From contig NZ_JACXAB010000002.1 in assembly GCF_014699075.1 (NCBI RefSeq), positions 407,486 to 471,485 of the forward strand: a stretch of 64,000 nucleotides of DNA, in the 5' to 3' direction. A program made the translations under genes and the position numbers. The notes below the pieces were generated by a model. The model was not told where the DNA came from. It made no database searches and saw nothing but the letters and a program-made list of their open reading frames with translations. Within the stretch, counting starts at the first letter, position 1; the number at the start of each line of letters is the position of its first letter. Below, piece after piece: positions 34,688 through 43,087 of the stretch. This DNA is from Microvirga sp. GTDB lineage: Bacteria > Pseudomonadota > Alphaproteobacteria > Rhizobiales > Beijerinckiaceae.

Positions 34688-35842
34688 TCAGTGTTGGCTA
34701 TCGATAGACAGGCGTTGCCCGACATCCTTTTCTCTTTCGAGAGTGAAATCGATGTAGGGCCGGTTCTGCAACCCCAGTTCGTGGATCGCGGCATTCAAGT
34801 CGGCAAGGTCCTTGATAGCTTCGATGCCCTTGCTATCCGTCAGGACAATCCGAAGAAACCGGATGCTCTGGTTGCTGAAGATGTTAGCCACATGGCTTCG
34901 GCGCTGGATTTCCTGGTGGAAGGTGCCCAGCCGCTTTGCCACATCATCAGAGAGCTTGGTCGCATCGGGGCCGGAGTATAGCACCTGGTCACCGTTAACC
35001 TGGAGAAAAACAAATGCGCCTTCATCGCCAGTATAAGGAACCAGAAGGAGCGACTGGACCGTTTTGTTAAGGAGACCCTCCTGCCAACCGAGGTCGAGCC
35101 CCTTTGCGCGCACGGAAATCCGGTTCACGCCTTGCTCGCTGAATTTGACGCGGATCTGTCCAGAGCCATTCCGCTGAGATCTTGGGTTGATGCGAGCCAA
35201 GCCGAGATCACTGAAGCATATATTGTCGCCGCACTCAGTCGCTCCAGGCAGCGACATAACCTCTTCGCGGCTCATATTCTTCCGAACCTGCCCGATCAGC
35301 GGGGGATCCCAGTCTGCGGGTTTGTCAAAGCTGCACTCGGAGAAGGCAACTAGGTTGTCTATGTTCGGCGAGAGAAGAAAGCGTTGAAGGTCCGCCTGCT
35401 TACCGACAAGTTCCTGAAAACCATCAGCTTGGGGGCTGAGGGTGAGGCCCGCATTCTCTACGGACTTCCTGGTTCCCTCGGTTATTTGAGGAGGGAAGAC
35501 GAGGGTCCGAAGCTTTTTGTCATCGCGCCAGAGATAGCCAAACCTGTATTTGCCTTGGGTCTCTTCCTGAGCAAGATAAAGGTTCTTATTTACTTTCTTG
35601 AATGCGAATTTGTTTGGCTTGCCGTCTGAGCGGTAAATGACCCCACCATTTGGCTCTATCTCGGGGGCAGGAAGCTGCTCGATCTTTTTCTTGCCCAGCG
35701 TTGTACAGAATGCCTTGCTGGGAAAGCCAACATCCTCACCGACTTCAATAGCCTTCGTCTTAGACTCAAAACAGCCGGCGAGACTGAGGCTCGCAGCCAC
35801 AGCAATGCCGAGAGCCAACAGGCGGGAGTTTAGGGGGTGCAT
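34688..35842 (-). CDS. Lipoprotein of unknown function
   Basis: The 384-residue protein has a lipoprotein signal with lipobox LAGC (Cys24). The rest is soluble, beta-rich and ends with a helical part (GIEAIKDLADLNAAIHELGLQNRP). A cysteine pair (ECGDNICF) probably forms a disulfide. I recognise no family. It stands alone between two low-GC intergenic stretches, with the regulator genes ftcR-like and cheY-like on either side on the same strand. Confidence 0.65.
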   Translation of the reverse strand: MHPLNSRLLALGIAVAASLSLAGCFESKTKAIEVGEDVGFPSKAFCTTLGKKKIEQLPAPEIEPNGGVIYRSDGKPNKFAFKKVNKNLYLAQEETQGKYRFGYLWRDDKKLRTLVFPPQITEGTRKSVENAGLTLSPQADGFQELVGKQADLQRFLLSPNIDNLVAFSECSFDKPADWDPPLIGQVRKNMSREEVMSLPGATECGDNICFSDLGLARINPRSQRNGSGQIRVKFSEQGVNRISVRAKGLDLGWQEGLLNKTVQSLLLVPYTGDEGAFVFLQVNGDQVLYSGPDATKLSDDVAKRLGTFHQEIQRRSHVANIFSNQSIRFLRIVLTDSKGIEAIKDLADLNAAIHELGLQNRPYIDFTLEREKDVGQRLSIDSQH

Positions 35843-35934
35843 AATGTTCCTCGGGTAGGCTTTAGTTGGTTTTGATCTGCCCCGGCCGCCTTACCGTAGC
35901 GGGTTTCCGTAACGATGCTGGTTGGATTGCTTGG

Positions 35935-36345
35935 TCAGGTTGAGCGCGCATGGTTCTCCGCCGGGAACCCGAGCACTGTGCTTACCTTCGCTCTAAGGGT
36001 TTCGGCGCTGAACGGCTTCACGATATAGTTGTCGACACCGGCCTCTTTGGCGGCGATCACATTCTGGGTCCTCGCCTCGGCCGTGACCATGATGAATGGC
36101 AAGCGGCTGAGTGCCGGGATGGCGCGGACCTCCTGGAGGAGTTCGAACCCGGTCATGGGCGCCATGTTCCAGTCGGAGATGACGAGCCCATACTGCTTCT
36201 GCCTGAGCTTGCCCAGTGCCTCACGGCCGTCCTTGGCCTCGTCCACGTCGGTGAAGCCGATCTTCCTGAGAAGATTGCGGATGATCCGGAGCATCGTCTG
36301 ATAATCGTCGATGATCAGAACTGGAACAGAGGTATCAAGGGCCAT
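35935..36345 (-). CDS. CheY-like single-domain response regulator
   Basis: The 136-residue protein is a receiver domain alone: acidic pair in LIIDDYQTM, phospho-acceptor Asp in LVISDWNMAPMTG, Thr in MVTAEA and Lys in NYIVKPF. It probably signals to a flagellar motor switch or acts as a phosphate sink. A chemoreceptor gene is 15 kb away on the same replicon and no CheA is visible, so the kinase must be encoded elsewhere. Confidence 0.92.
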   Translation of the reverse strand: MALDTSVPVLIIDDYQTMLRIIRNLLRKIGFTDVDEAKDGREALGKLRQKQYGLVISDWNMAPMTGFELLQEVRAIPALSRLPFIMVTAEARTQNVIAAKEAGVDNYIVKPFSAETLRAKVSTVLGFPAENHARST

Positions 36346-36356
36346 AGGTATTGTAC

Positions 36357-36845
36357 TCAGATCACGCGGACTGGTTCACTAGCGCAGATACGTTCAAAGA
36401 CGGTTTCAATCGGCCAATCCTGAGGCTGAACCGCCTGAACATGGCCGACGGCGTCGATCGGTCCGTGCGGAGTCTCAACCTGGAACACGTCGTCCGGATG
36501 GTAGTCGAGTCGGCTGAACTTGGTTTCGACCACAGCTACCTTCAGGTGCTGGAGCAACGGCGATGCAGTTTCAATGCGGCAGACCTCCCCCTCCTCGAGC
36601 ACGGCAACAGCCTTAAGCTCAGGAACAGAATGCTCGGTCAGAGTGCAGAGGTAGCCGGCCTCGCCGGCATCATCCATTTCCTTGTTCAGGGCGGCGAGCT
36701 CGTCCCGCCAGTTCTCGACAGTCACAATCCGGCTGTCATCGCAGGACTGAACGAAGTTGGCCGCCGCAGTCTCAGCTTCAGCTTGATCGTAGAATGGCTG
36801 AACCGTATCGACCCCCGTTAGGAGGGTCCAGAACTTGGCGGTCAT
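36357..36845 (-). CDS. Hypothetical protein
   Basis: From the ATG at 36843-36845 (GAGGA upstream) the product has 162 residues, beginning MTAKFWTLLTGVDTVQPFYD. It is acidic, has a helical first half (AEAETAAANFVQSCDDS, DELAALNKEMDDAGEAGYL) and a beta-rich second half (VETPHGPIDAVGHV). No family is recognised. It lies 45 bp after the DUF1643 gene and 11 bp before cheY, so the three may be cotranscribed. Confidence 0.55.
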   Translation of the reverse strand: MTAKFWTLLTGVDTVQPFYDQAEAETAAANFVQSCDDSRIVTVENWRDELAALNKEMDDAGEAGYLCTLTEHSVPELKAVAVLEEGEVCRIETASPLLQHLKVAVVETKFSRLDYHPDDVFQVETPHGPIDAVGHVQAVQPQDWPIETVFERICASEPVRVI

Positions 36846-36890
36846 GTAGAATGTCCTCATGGCGGGAGAGGTGAGCACTGACGCTCTGCT

Positions 36891-37478
36891 TCAGACAGCA
36901 GGCTTCAGCTTTGGGGCGTACGGAACCGGCTTGGTGTCGCCGGCGATGTAGAGGGGGTGCCCGGCGTTGCCGTTCTTGGTGAGTTTCAGGCACCAGAGGC
37001 GACGTCCGTCCTCGACCAGCGCCTGGCACACTGCGTCTGCATAGTGCTGCAGGGAAGGATGAACCGCCCCAAAGCCGAGAACGATCATGGCGGCGCGGCT
37101 GGCCTGGTCGCGGATGGCTGGAAGGTTGTGCTCGCTGCAGGGGATGACATCCGGATCGCGCAGCCGCTTCTGCTCTGTAAAACACGCATCCATGATATTG
37201 CATTTGACATATGATGCGTAACCCCAGCGGCGGGTGAACTCCTGTTCACGGGCGCATGTGGGATCATCTACATCAAAGCTAGCCACCGAAGGGTTCATCC
37301 CGATCCAGAGGACGAATGGAGCATCCCGGTCTTCGGTCCAGCGGCGGGTCAGGATCGTCCGATAGCGCCGGTTGTCGTAGAACACGGCATCGGCAACGAC
37401 GTCCGGTTTGAGCCGGAGGCGGCTTTTGCCTCCGGCGTCGTGGAGTTCATCTGAGGGTGCAGGCTGAAGCGGCAGCAT
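36891..37478 (-). CDS. DUF1643 domain protein
   Basis: The 195-residue protein shows the DUF1643 pattern: YRTILTRRW, VLWIGMNPSVAS near residue 60, a TCAREQEFTRRWGY segment, and IVLGFGAVHP followed by LWCLKLTKNGNAGHPLY. DUF1643 proteins are common on plasmids and phages and have no proven function. It belongs to the block of plasmid-type unknown genes. Confidence 0.8.
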   Translation of the reverse strand: MLPLQPAPSDELHDAGGKSRLRLKPDVVADAVFYDNRRYRTILTRRWTEDRDAPFVLWIGMNPSVASFDVDDPTCAREQEFTRRWGYASYVKCNIMDACFTEQKRLRDPDVIPCSEHNLPAIRDQASRAAMIVLGFGAVHPSLQHYADAVCQALVEDGRRLWCLKLTKNGNAGHPLYIAGDTKPVPYAPKLKPAV

Positions 37479-37540
37479 TTGACTTCTGATTTGAGAATTG
37501 AACTGCCATCTTATAGCACCCTCCTGGTGGGATCGCCTAC

Positions 37541-38101
37541 CTACCGGCGCGATTTGACCTCCTGGCGGATGCTGTCGGCGAGTGTGTCCGTTGGATTGAT
37601 CACCTCCGACATACCCGAAGCGATGTTGATGACCACGATCTGACCGCAGCGAAGGGCATAGGTATGAACTGTGCCCTCGCGCATCAGGAGCCGCGGGAAG
37701 GCCTTCTCAAAGCGAACGCCAATCGCGTTGGTCAGATGGGCGCCCTCCGGCAGATCCGGACCTTGGATGTTCAATGCAGCTTCGCCGGCCCACCGCTCGA
37801 GGGTCCGGTGATCCTCGATTTCAGGCAGGTATTCGCGCTCGGCGTCGAAGGTGGCCACGCATTGCAGGTCGTCGACCGGGAACGCGGCCATGGCCGTTGT
37901 CGGGTACCTAGTTACCAACCGGCTGGCAGCCCGTCGCAGCCTCTCATAGAAGCTTTTGAGGTCCTGGGATCCAATCGCATTCCCCTCGTAGTAGCAGAGG
38001 ACCCTGCCGTCCCGCTCCCCAGCTCCGACAATCCCGCTTCCGGGCAGGACAAGAGCAGCGGCCAAGGAGTCAGGCTTCGGGACATAGACGTGGAGCAGCA
38101 T
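37541..38101 (-). CDS. Hypothetical protein
   Basis: I start at the ATG at 38099-38101 because AAGGG precedes it; a longer form from 38128 is possible. The 186-residue product begins MLLHVYVPKPDSLAAALVLPGSG and is mixed alpha/beta with no signal. No family recognised. It is closed off upstream by the terminator at 38133-38162, so it has its own promoter in the short gap. Confidence 0.55.
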   Translation of the reverse strand: MLLHVYVPKPDSLAAALVLPGSGIVGAGERDGRVLCYYEGNAIGSQDLKSFYERLRRAASRLVTRYPTTAMAAFPVDDLQCVATFDAEREYLPEIEDHRTLERWAGEAALNIQGPDLPEGAHLTNAIGVRFEKAFPRLLMREGTVHTYALRCGQIVVINIASGMSEVINPTDTLADSIRQEVKSRR

Positions 38102-38132
38102 GGGGAGCCCTTGATGTTGTGATGCCATGACA

Positions 38133-38162
38133 AAGGGCGGCCTGATCGCTCAGACCGCCCTT
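38133..38162 (-). terminator. Hairpin terminator
   Basis: AAGGGCGG and CCGCCCTT pair with a further inner CTGA/TCAG pairing; a U-rich stretch follows on the minus strand only weakly (TTTGTC). It lies just downstream of the gene at 38170-38721. Confidence 0.5.
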
Positions 38163-38169
38163 CTTTGCG

Positions 38170-38721
38170 TTAGCGCCACTGGGTCGAGCGTTGGCTCTTC
38201 CAGGAGCGTTCATTCTGGCGCGGGATGTCCGACCAGTAGGTCGGCAGGGTGCGCTGCCGCCGGATGCGGCTGGGCGGAATGCCGATCGCTTCGAGTTCCT
38301 CCTTGTCCACGTCGTTCCAAGTCATCGCTTGCTTGGTGCGAACGATGCGGATGGAGGTGCCGCGATGGCCGCGCCGGCGGCGGATACCGGGCCAGGGGCC
38401 GCAGCGGTAGGTGCCCTCCGCCGGACTAGGTTTGGCGTTCAGCCTGTAGAACAGATCCAGGACCTGCTCGCGGGACACAACATCGCCCAGGGACGTGCGG
38501 ACGATGAGGTGCCCTACCCGGTCCGTGCTGCGGACGCCGCTGATGTCGACACGGGTATTGTAGGAGAAATGGTCGGCAAGGACGTCGGACAGGAAGAAGC
38601 CCTGCTCACGGGCGGCTCTCCCAAGGGCCAGAACAGCCTCCTCGAGGCTGTCGTAAGTCCAGACCTCCTGAGCGCGGTTGATGATGCGGAACTGGAGCTG
38701 GAAAGGGGTAGTGATGAACAC
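38170..38721 (-). CDS. Hypothetical protein
   Basis: The 183-residue protein starts with GTG at 38721 behind GGAG. It begins MFITTPFQLQFRIINRAQEVW, has a compact alpha/beta first half (SLEEAVLALGRAAREQGFFLSDV) and a strongly basic second half (GIRRRRGHRGTSIRIVRTKQ, RIRRQRTLPTYW), which suggests nucleic-acid binding. It follows the 13-codon micro-ORF by 24 bp. No family recognised. Confidence 0.55.
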   Translation of the reverse strand: MFITTPFQLQFRIINRAQEVWTYDSLEEAVLALGRAAREQGFFLSDVLADHFSYNTRVDISGVRSTDRVGHLIVRTSLGDVVSREQVLDLFYRLNAKPSPAEGTYRCGPWPGIRRRRGHRGTSIRIVRTKQAMTWNDVDKEELEAIGIPPSRIRRQRTLPTYWSDIPRQNERSWKSQRSTQWR

Positions 38722-38745
38722 GGGAGTTCTCCGTTAGGGGTGGAC

Positions 38746-38787
38746 CTAACGGAAGCCCGGCATGTTCTCGTGCCGGAAGAAGCCCAT
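38746..38787 (-). CDS. Possible 13-residue micropeptide
   Basis: ATG at 38785-38787 follows a strong AAGGAG; the short frame encodes MGFFRHENMPGFR and stops 24 bp before the next gene. Its strong ribosome binding site, and its place between two genes in the same direction, suggest a translated leader or a real micropeptide. Confidence 0.35.
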   Translation of the reverse strand: MGFFRHENMPGFR

Positions 38788-38797
38788 CGGGGTCTCC

Positions 38798-39136
38798 TTA
38801 TGCTGCGATGGCAGTGTGGGTTAGCTCTGTGTCGCCCTCGGCGAGAAGCTCCACGGCTCTTAAATCCCGCAAGACGGCTTCGACCTTCGGGCGCGGGAGC
38901 CCGGCCGAGGATGCAATCCGGATGGCCATCAATGAGAGGATGGAAGGAACCGGTCTGCCGTGAGAGGTGAGCACATAGCGGGCGTTGACGATGCCCTCAC
39001 TCAGGAGATCAAACTCATGATCGCTCACATGTATCAGGTCGGCATCGGGGCTCGTGCGCGCAAGCGCCGTCTCAAGCGCGTCAATGGCGCTCAGGATGTT
39101 GATTGCGGCTGTGACGGAGTCGGTGATGCTGAACAT
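38798..39136 (-). CDS. Small hypothetical protein
   Basis: A 112-residue, mostly helical protein (MFSITDSVTAAINILSAIDALETALARTSP...). A segment around residue 70 (IRIASSAGLPRPKVEAVLRDL) looks like a helix-turn-helix without clear family. It is the first gene of the segment that continues with the micropeptide and the gene at 38170. Confidence 0.5.
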   Translation of the reverse strand: MFSITDSVTAAINILSAIDALETALARTSPDADLIHVSDHEFDLLSEGIVNARYVLTSHGRPVPSILSLMAIRIASSAGLPRPKVEAVLRDLRAVELLAEGDTELTHTAIAA

Positions 39137-39673
39137 GATCCTCGCAATTCTTTCTGGGGTTTTGAATGATCACCCTTCAAAAAGGCTGGTCGTCTCAAGA
39201 GGCAATTACCCACGTGCAATGACAATAATATTGCGGCACCCCGAACGGTGATGGTCGGGGTACGATGCGGCAGAGCCGAAGGGATAAAAGTCAGATGAGC
39301 TCTTTAGATCTGCTGATGAGGTTAAGAAGGATTTAAGAGCCGAAATAAACAGCGAAACCAAAGGTGCGGCGTGACGTACCAGTGGGCATTTCGGCTGCTC
39401 CAGATCAGTTGAGAGGTGAAAAGAAAAGCGCTCCCGTCCGGGAGCGCTTTTCAAGTTCCTGACCCGATGGGGGCAACCGGTGAGCCAGAGACCGGATCAA
39501 CACCGGAGACCGGCTCAGGTTCCGCTCAGAGGCGAAAGATTCTAGCGGAGAAGAGGGTGCCCCATTTCCGGCCAACGTTGCCTTCTGGATCGAGACCTCT
39601 CGTGGGGGCAAACACGGGCCGGGGGTCGCGTCTAGGTCCATCGCAAAGTACCCAGACGCAACCCTTCTTGTTC
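39137..39673. other. Intergenic region with a bidirectional terminator
   Basis: No reliable gene lies in these 537 bp. A hairpin terminator sits at 39424-39451. Between 39295 and 39375 a frame without start codon reads like coiled-coil protein (SADEVKKDLRAEINSET), possibly a decayed gene. Repeated GAGACCGG words lie at 39490-39520. Confidence 0.4.
39424..39451. terminator. Bidirectional rho-independent terminator
   Basis: AAAAGCGCTCCCG and CGGGAGCGCTTTT are perfect inverted arms, giving a GC stem flanked by A and T runs on both sides, so it can stop transcripts from either direction. It lies downstream of the 33-residue gene. Confidence 0.75.
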
Positions 39674-39775
39674 TCAGATTCCGTAATGCCAAACGCCTAA
39701 GGCGAAGACGATCACCTGGCCAGCATAGATCGTTGCAGTCACACGCGTTTCGGCGTCGAGTTTGAGCTTTTTCAT
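39674..39775 (-). CDS. 33-residue small protein
   Basis: ATG at 39773-39775 follows AAAGGAT; the product begins MKKLKLDAETRVTATIYAG and has a hydrophobic C-terminal half (GQVIVFALGVWHYGI). The basic head and hydrophobic tail suggest a peripheral or single-span membrane microprotein. Family unknown. Confidence 0.45.
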   Translation of the reverse strand: MKKLKLDAETRVTATIYAGQVIVFALGVWHYGI

Positions 39776-39883
39776 TGTGAGCAGATCCTTTGATTGAGGC
39801 TGCTCTAGTCCTGCTCGCTTAACGGCGGCTTACCCTCGCTTACAAAGAATTCCGCCTGTGGATTTGTGTTGGAACGTGGCTTT

Positions 39884-40108
39884 CTAGGTGACTTGGAACG
39901 CTCTGCGGGCTCTGTCGCGCAGCTCATTTAATTCGTCCTGCAGGGCATTGATCTGCCCTTCGATTTCATCATAGGACATGCATTCAGGCGTGATGAAGAG
40001 ACGTCCGTCCTCGCCCCGCGTGTAGCGCAGAAGTGCGATCTTGACGCCGGCCGGATTTTCCGGGGTTCCAGGCCTGATCTCCAGTTCGAAAGCTCCAAAC
40101 AGCTGCAT
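39884..40108 (-). CDS. Small hypothetical protein
   Basis: I start at the ATG at 40106-40108 because AGGAG lies 9 bp upstream. The 74-residue product begins MQLFGAFELEIRPGTPENPAG and ends in a helix (YDEIEGQINALQDELNELRDRARRAF) that would form a coiled coil. Function unknown; possibly a partner of a larger protein in the same block. Confidence 0.55.
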   Translation of the reverse strand: MQLFGAFELEIRPGTPENPAGVKIALLRYTRGEDGRLFITPECMSYDEIEGQINALQDELNELRDRARRAFQVT

Positions 40109-40148
40109 GGTGAGGTCTCCTGTGGCTTCGGCCCGTAGTCTCGTCATC

Positions 40149-40454
40149 TCATCGCGTAGGGTCGCAATAATCCCTCGGGTTGTGGCGCTGCGATGTGCGC
40201 GTGCAGCGGTGCCAGACCATATCCGCACCTATCTGGCCCTGCTTTCCGTAGCACCATCCGAGCTGGTTTAGCCGAACTCCAATCAGTGTTCGACCACAGC
40301 ATGCAGCCTCGGTCTGGGCCTCATCCTCCCCACCTCCTCGACAGATCCCGTCTAGAGTTCTCTCATATCTGCGTAGCCCAGCAATCTCGTCGGTCTGTGC
40401 TTGCGCCGTACTCGCGAGGAGCATAGTCGCTAGAAGCATAACCACCCGCCTCAT
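40149..40454 (-). CDS. Small secreted Cys-rich protein
   Basis: The 101-residue protein has a signal peptide (MRRVVMLLATMLLASTAQA-QTD) and six cysteines in the mature part (ICRGG, ACCGR, WCYG, HRC, YCD), so it is likely disulfide-bonded in the periplasm. No family recognised. Confidence 0.6.
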   Translation of the reverse strand: MRRVVMLLATMLLASTAQAQTDEIAGLRRYERTLDGICRGGGEDEAQTEAACCGRTLIGVRLNQLGWCYGKQGQIGADMVWHRCTRTSQRHNPRDYCDPTR

Positions 40455-40510
40455 GTTACGTCCTTTTGTATGCCGTAGGGAGTGTAACCTCTAGGCGGAC
40501 AAAGAAAAAA

Positions 40511-40530
40511 GGCCCGGGATGTTCCGGGCC
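40511..40530 (-). terminator. Rho-independent terminator of the porin gene
   Basis: GGCCCGG and CCGGGCC form a 7-bp stem with a 6-base loop; on the minus strand it is followed by TTTTTTCTTT. It lies 25 bp downstream of the outer-membrane protein gene. Confidence 0.8.
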
Positions 40531-40555
40531 TTCTCTGTCTCAGGCAAGACGGATC

Positions 40556-41209
40556 TTAGTAGGAGCCGAAGCGGAAGTTCAGGCCCGCGCGCACCACACC
40601 AAAGTCCGTCTCGTTGTCGAAGCCGACGATGTCGTTGTCGTCGCCGTCAAGGCTGACGTACAGGCCTTCGATCTTGGCCGAGAGGTTGTTGGTGAAGGCG
40701 TACTCGAGACCACCACCGGCCGTCCAGCCGTTGGAGTCATCAGCGAAGGCGAAACCGCCCGTGCCGTAGATGAGAGCCTGGCCCAGAGCCACACCGGCGC
40801 GAGCCCGCACGGTGCCGAACCAATCGCTGGATTCGAACACGCCGTCCTCTTCGCCGTCGTTGTCGAGGTCGAAGGCGCCTTCACGGCCGAAGTCGGCGTA
40901 CTGAATGTCGCCTTCGAGGCCGACCACAAAGGAGCCGATCTGGTAGTTGTAGCCGACCTGGGCGCCGCCCACGAAGCCGCCGTCGTCCTCGTCATCAGCA
41001 ATGGCGATTGAATCGTTGTCGTCATCGCTCCAGCCGTAGCCGGCGTTCACACCAGCGTAGAAGCCCGTCCAGGTGAAGATCGGAGCAGCGGCAACGAACG
41101 GGGCAGCCGGAGGAGCAGCACGCATCGGAAGGTCAGCAGCCGAGGCAGCAGAAACAGCAGCCGTTGCAATCGCAGTGGCAGCGAGAAGGCGAAGGGCAAG
41201 GGTTTTCAT
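40556..41209 (-). CDS. Omp25/Omp31-like outer-membrane beta-barrel protein
   Basis: From the ATG at 41207-41209 the protein has 217 residues: signal peptide (MKTLALRLLAATAIATAAVSAASA-ADLP), then the typical FTWTGFYAGVNAGYGW strand, repeated Gly-rich amphipathic strands, and a C-terminal Phe-x-aromatic end (NFRFGSY). The loops are very acidic (SDDDNDSIAIADDEDDGG and DLDNDGEEDG). The pattern is that of the 8-stranded alphaproteobacterial Omp25 family. It is single, with its own terminator. Confidence 0.9.
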   Translation of the reverse strand: MKTLALRLLAATAIATAAVSAASAADLPMRAAPPAAPFVAAAPIFTWTGFYAGVNAGYGWSDDDNDSIAIADDEDDGGFVGGAQVGYNYQIGSFVVGLEGDIQYADFGREGAFDLDNDGEEDGVFESSDWFGTVRARAGVALGQALIYGTGGFAFADDSNGWTAGGGLEYAFTNNLSAKIEGLYVSLDGDDNDIVGFDNETDFGVVRAGLNFRFGSY

Positions 41210-41563
41210 GAGCAATGCATCCGTAGTGCGAGAAGAACTGACCCTATTTATGGTGCAGCCGATTGAATTGGCTATGACATAAATGCAACGACGCATTAGT
41301 TGATCAGGCTTGCTTAATGAACTCTAAACACGCGAGCCAATGCTATTACTTGGACCCTGTTCGATTTGACTCGCCGGATGCTGTGTGCCCTACTCACCTT
41401 GTGTTCGGCGATAGCCGAAGGCGAGGAGAAACTAGCCCTGCCCTTCCCGGGGCAGGGTTTTTTACCTCTGGATCTGGTCGATGGGTCGTGCCTGGATTTT
41501 CTAATGGGTTGCGCGACCAACCGGTTTCCCTGGATTAAGGATTGGCACTGAGCTCCTGAAATA
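41210..41563. other. Intergenic region with an orphan plus-strand terminator
   Basis: No protein gene is supported in these 354 bp. A strong plus-strand terminator (41437-41464) has no plus-strand gene upstream; between about 41340 and 41436 a short hairpin TTCGGC-GATA-GCCGAA is visible. The simplest reading is a small RNA of about 100 nt, or read-through protection for the convergent DUF6894 gene. Confidence 0.4.
41437..41464 (+). terminator. Rho-independent terminator
   Basis: CCCTGCCC and GGGCAGGG form an 8-bp stem with a 6-base loop, followed by six T. See the surrounding intergenic region for its possible transcript. Confidence 0.7.
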
Positions 41564-41815
41564 TCAGTGCCCAGTCTCGCTTGGCTGCGAAAGCTCGAAA
41601 TACGGGATCGAGAGAATAGGTTGGAGATCCTCGCCGATGATCTCAACCCTGATGTCGGCGCAATACTGCGGCGGAAGGTGTGACCAGCCTTGTGAGAGGC
41701 TGGCGGCTCTCCTCATGGCTTCGGCTCGCGCCGTGGGGATGTCAGGGAGATCCACACCGTCTGTGTCTTCATGCGTTCCGAAATGACTTCTAAGATCGAT
41801 GTAGTAGCGCGGCAT
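41564..41815 (-). CDS. DUF6894 family small protein
   Basis: The 83-residue protein begins MPRYYIDLRSHFGTHEDTDGVDLPDI and continues with A-R-AEAMRRAA, the pattern of the DUF6894 family, which is very common and often multicopy in Methylobacterium, Microvirga and relatives. Function unknown. It is one of the pointers to the host group. Confidence 0.8.
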   Translation of the reverse strand: MPRYYIDLRSHFGTHEDTDGVDLPDIPTARAEAMRRAASLSQGWSHLPPQYCADIRVEIIGEDLQPILSIPYFELSQPSETGH

Positions 41816-41921
41816 GGTTGGCAGCCGTGGAGTCCGAGGAGCGGGAGGCTATCTTCCGTCTCCATTTGTTGCGTCTGAAGGATAACCAGGATCAACATTG
41901 TTCGTTCTGGTGCCGGATCTG

Positions 41922-42980
41922 CTACTTTGGGTGAGATCCAACCGGAGTAAGCGGCGGCAACGTGGGCACCGGCGAACTCCCGATACGGAGTCGGCGAGCC
42001 TCTGCCGTCGTAAGATTTTGGATAAGGTCGAGAAGGGACGCCGCAGCCCAGAGGCAGACCGCTGCTGTGAGAGCGCCGGCGAGAACATCTGTGATGAAGT
42101 GACTGCCGTGCAGTGGGGTGGCTGCCAGCATCAAGACATTGAGGATGAGGCCTGGATATCGAAGGTAGGGAATATGCCAAAGGGCCCAGGCGAGTAGGAC
42201 GGCGCTGGCGGCGTGGAAGCTTGGAAAAGTCACCAAGCCTGTAGGCGCCAGCCGCGAGATATTGACGATTGATCCGTCACGCACTCCCATGATTTCGGGA
42301 ACATGGAGACTGGCGACCCGCACCGCGATGTCGGGGTGCTGCGTTGGGTGGATGCCGTAATACTCATAGGTGCCGAGAGCGGGGAAAAGGCACGCAACCG
42401 TGTAAGTGACAATGAGGGTCACGAAGAGAGCGACCGTTGAGACGTGCAGAGCTCGAAATCGCCCGAGGGCGGCGAGCAGGATCGGGATCACGACGGACTG
42501 GAACGCTGCCGACATATAGATCCCGTACGCGACAGCAATCAGGACCGGGCGTTCATTGGCCCAGGCGAGCATTGCAACCCAATCGAAGCCGAGGATCGCG
42601 TCCCCTTCTGCCAAGAGGTGGTCCCAGAAGGGAAGGTCTTTCGAGAGGTAACTCACCACATGCCCTAAGTCGCCGAAGGCCATTGCGGACCAGGGGCCCA
42701 GCGCCACCGTGAAATACAAGCTGGCCATTCGAGGCCGAGACCGGCCAGGCAAACTGTAGAAGATCGCGCCGGCCGTTGGGATGATGCCCAGGACGGCAAG
42801 GGTCACCTGGAGGGCGTGGTCGAGTTCCAGTGGGGTCAGCGCGACGACAACAAGCCGCACGGCAATGACAGCAAAGCACAGGGTCGCAGTGAGGAGCATG
42901 CCCGGCGCAAGTGCGTAAGCATCGTGATGGTCGCGTGCAATTGCACCACGGGCAAGCAATGAATCAAATGCCCGGCTCAT
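41922..42980 (-). CDS. PAP2-family membrane phosphatase
   Basis: The 352-residue protein has about nine transmembrane helices. The phosphatase motifs are at the C-terminal side: FPSFHAA at about residue 255 and the HGSHFITDVLAG motif at about 295, which supply the catalytic His and Asp. The first third matches the PAP2-like (inositolphosphotransferase-type) group. It would hydrolyse a lipid phosphate or transfer a head group at the outer face of the inner membrane. It is the next gene after the GapR terminator and is not in a clear operon. Confidence 0.85.
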   Translation of the reverse strand: MSRAFDSLLARGAIARDHHDAYALAPGMLLTATLCFAVIAVRLVVVALTPLELDHALQVTLAVLGIIPTAGAIFYSLPGRSRPRMASLYFTVALGPWSAMAFGDLGHVVSYLSKDLPFWDHLLAEGDAILGFDWVAMLAWANERPVLIAVAYGIYMSAAFQSVVIPILLAALGRFRALHVSTVALFVTLIVTYTVACLFPALGTYEYYGIHPTQHPDIAVRVASLHVPEIMGVRDGSIVNISRLAPTGLVTFPSFHAASAVLLAWALWHIPYLRYPGLILNVLMLAATPLHGSHFITDVLAGALTAAVCLWAAASLLDLIQNLTTAEARRLRIGSSPVPTLPPLTPVGSHPK

Positions 42981-43026
42981 ATCTTCTCCTGAAAATGTGC
43001 AAGTTCGTACGCGGCCGAAATAAAAA

Positions 43027-43053
43027 GGACGAGGTCGCTGGAGCGCCTCGTCC
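43027..43053 (-). terminator. Rho-independent terminator of the gapR-like gene
   Basis: GGACGAGG and CCTCGTCC are perfect 8-base arms; A-rich plus-strand sequence at 43018-43026 gives a U-run on minus-strand RNA. It lies 35 bp downstream of the GapR gene. Confidence 0.75.
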
Positions 43054-43087
43054 GGTTTGGTTCAATGGCAACCCAGGCAAAGTATAG

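Noticed and set aside
39405..39692. 95-codon open frame on the minus strand
   Set aside because: It runs through the bidirectional terminator and overlaps the small gene at 39674; composition is not protein-like.
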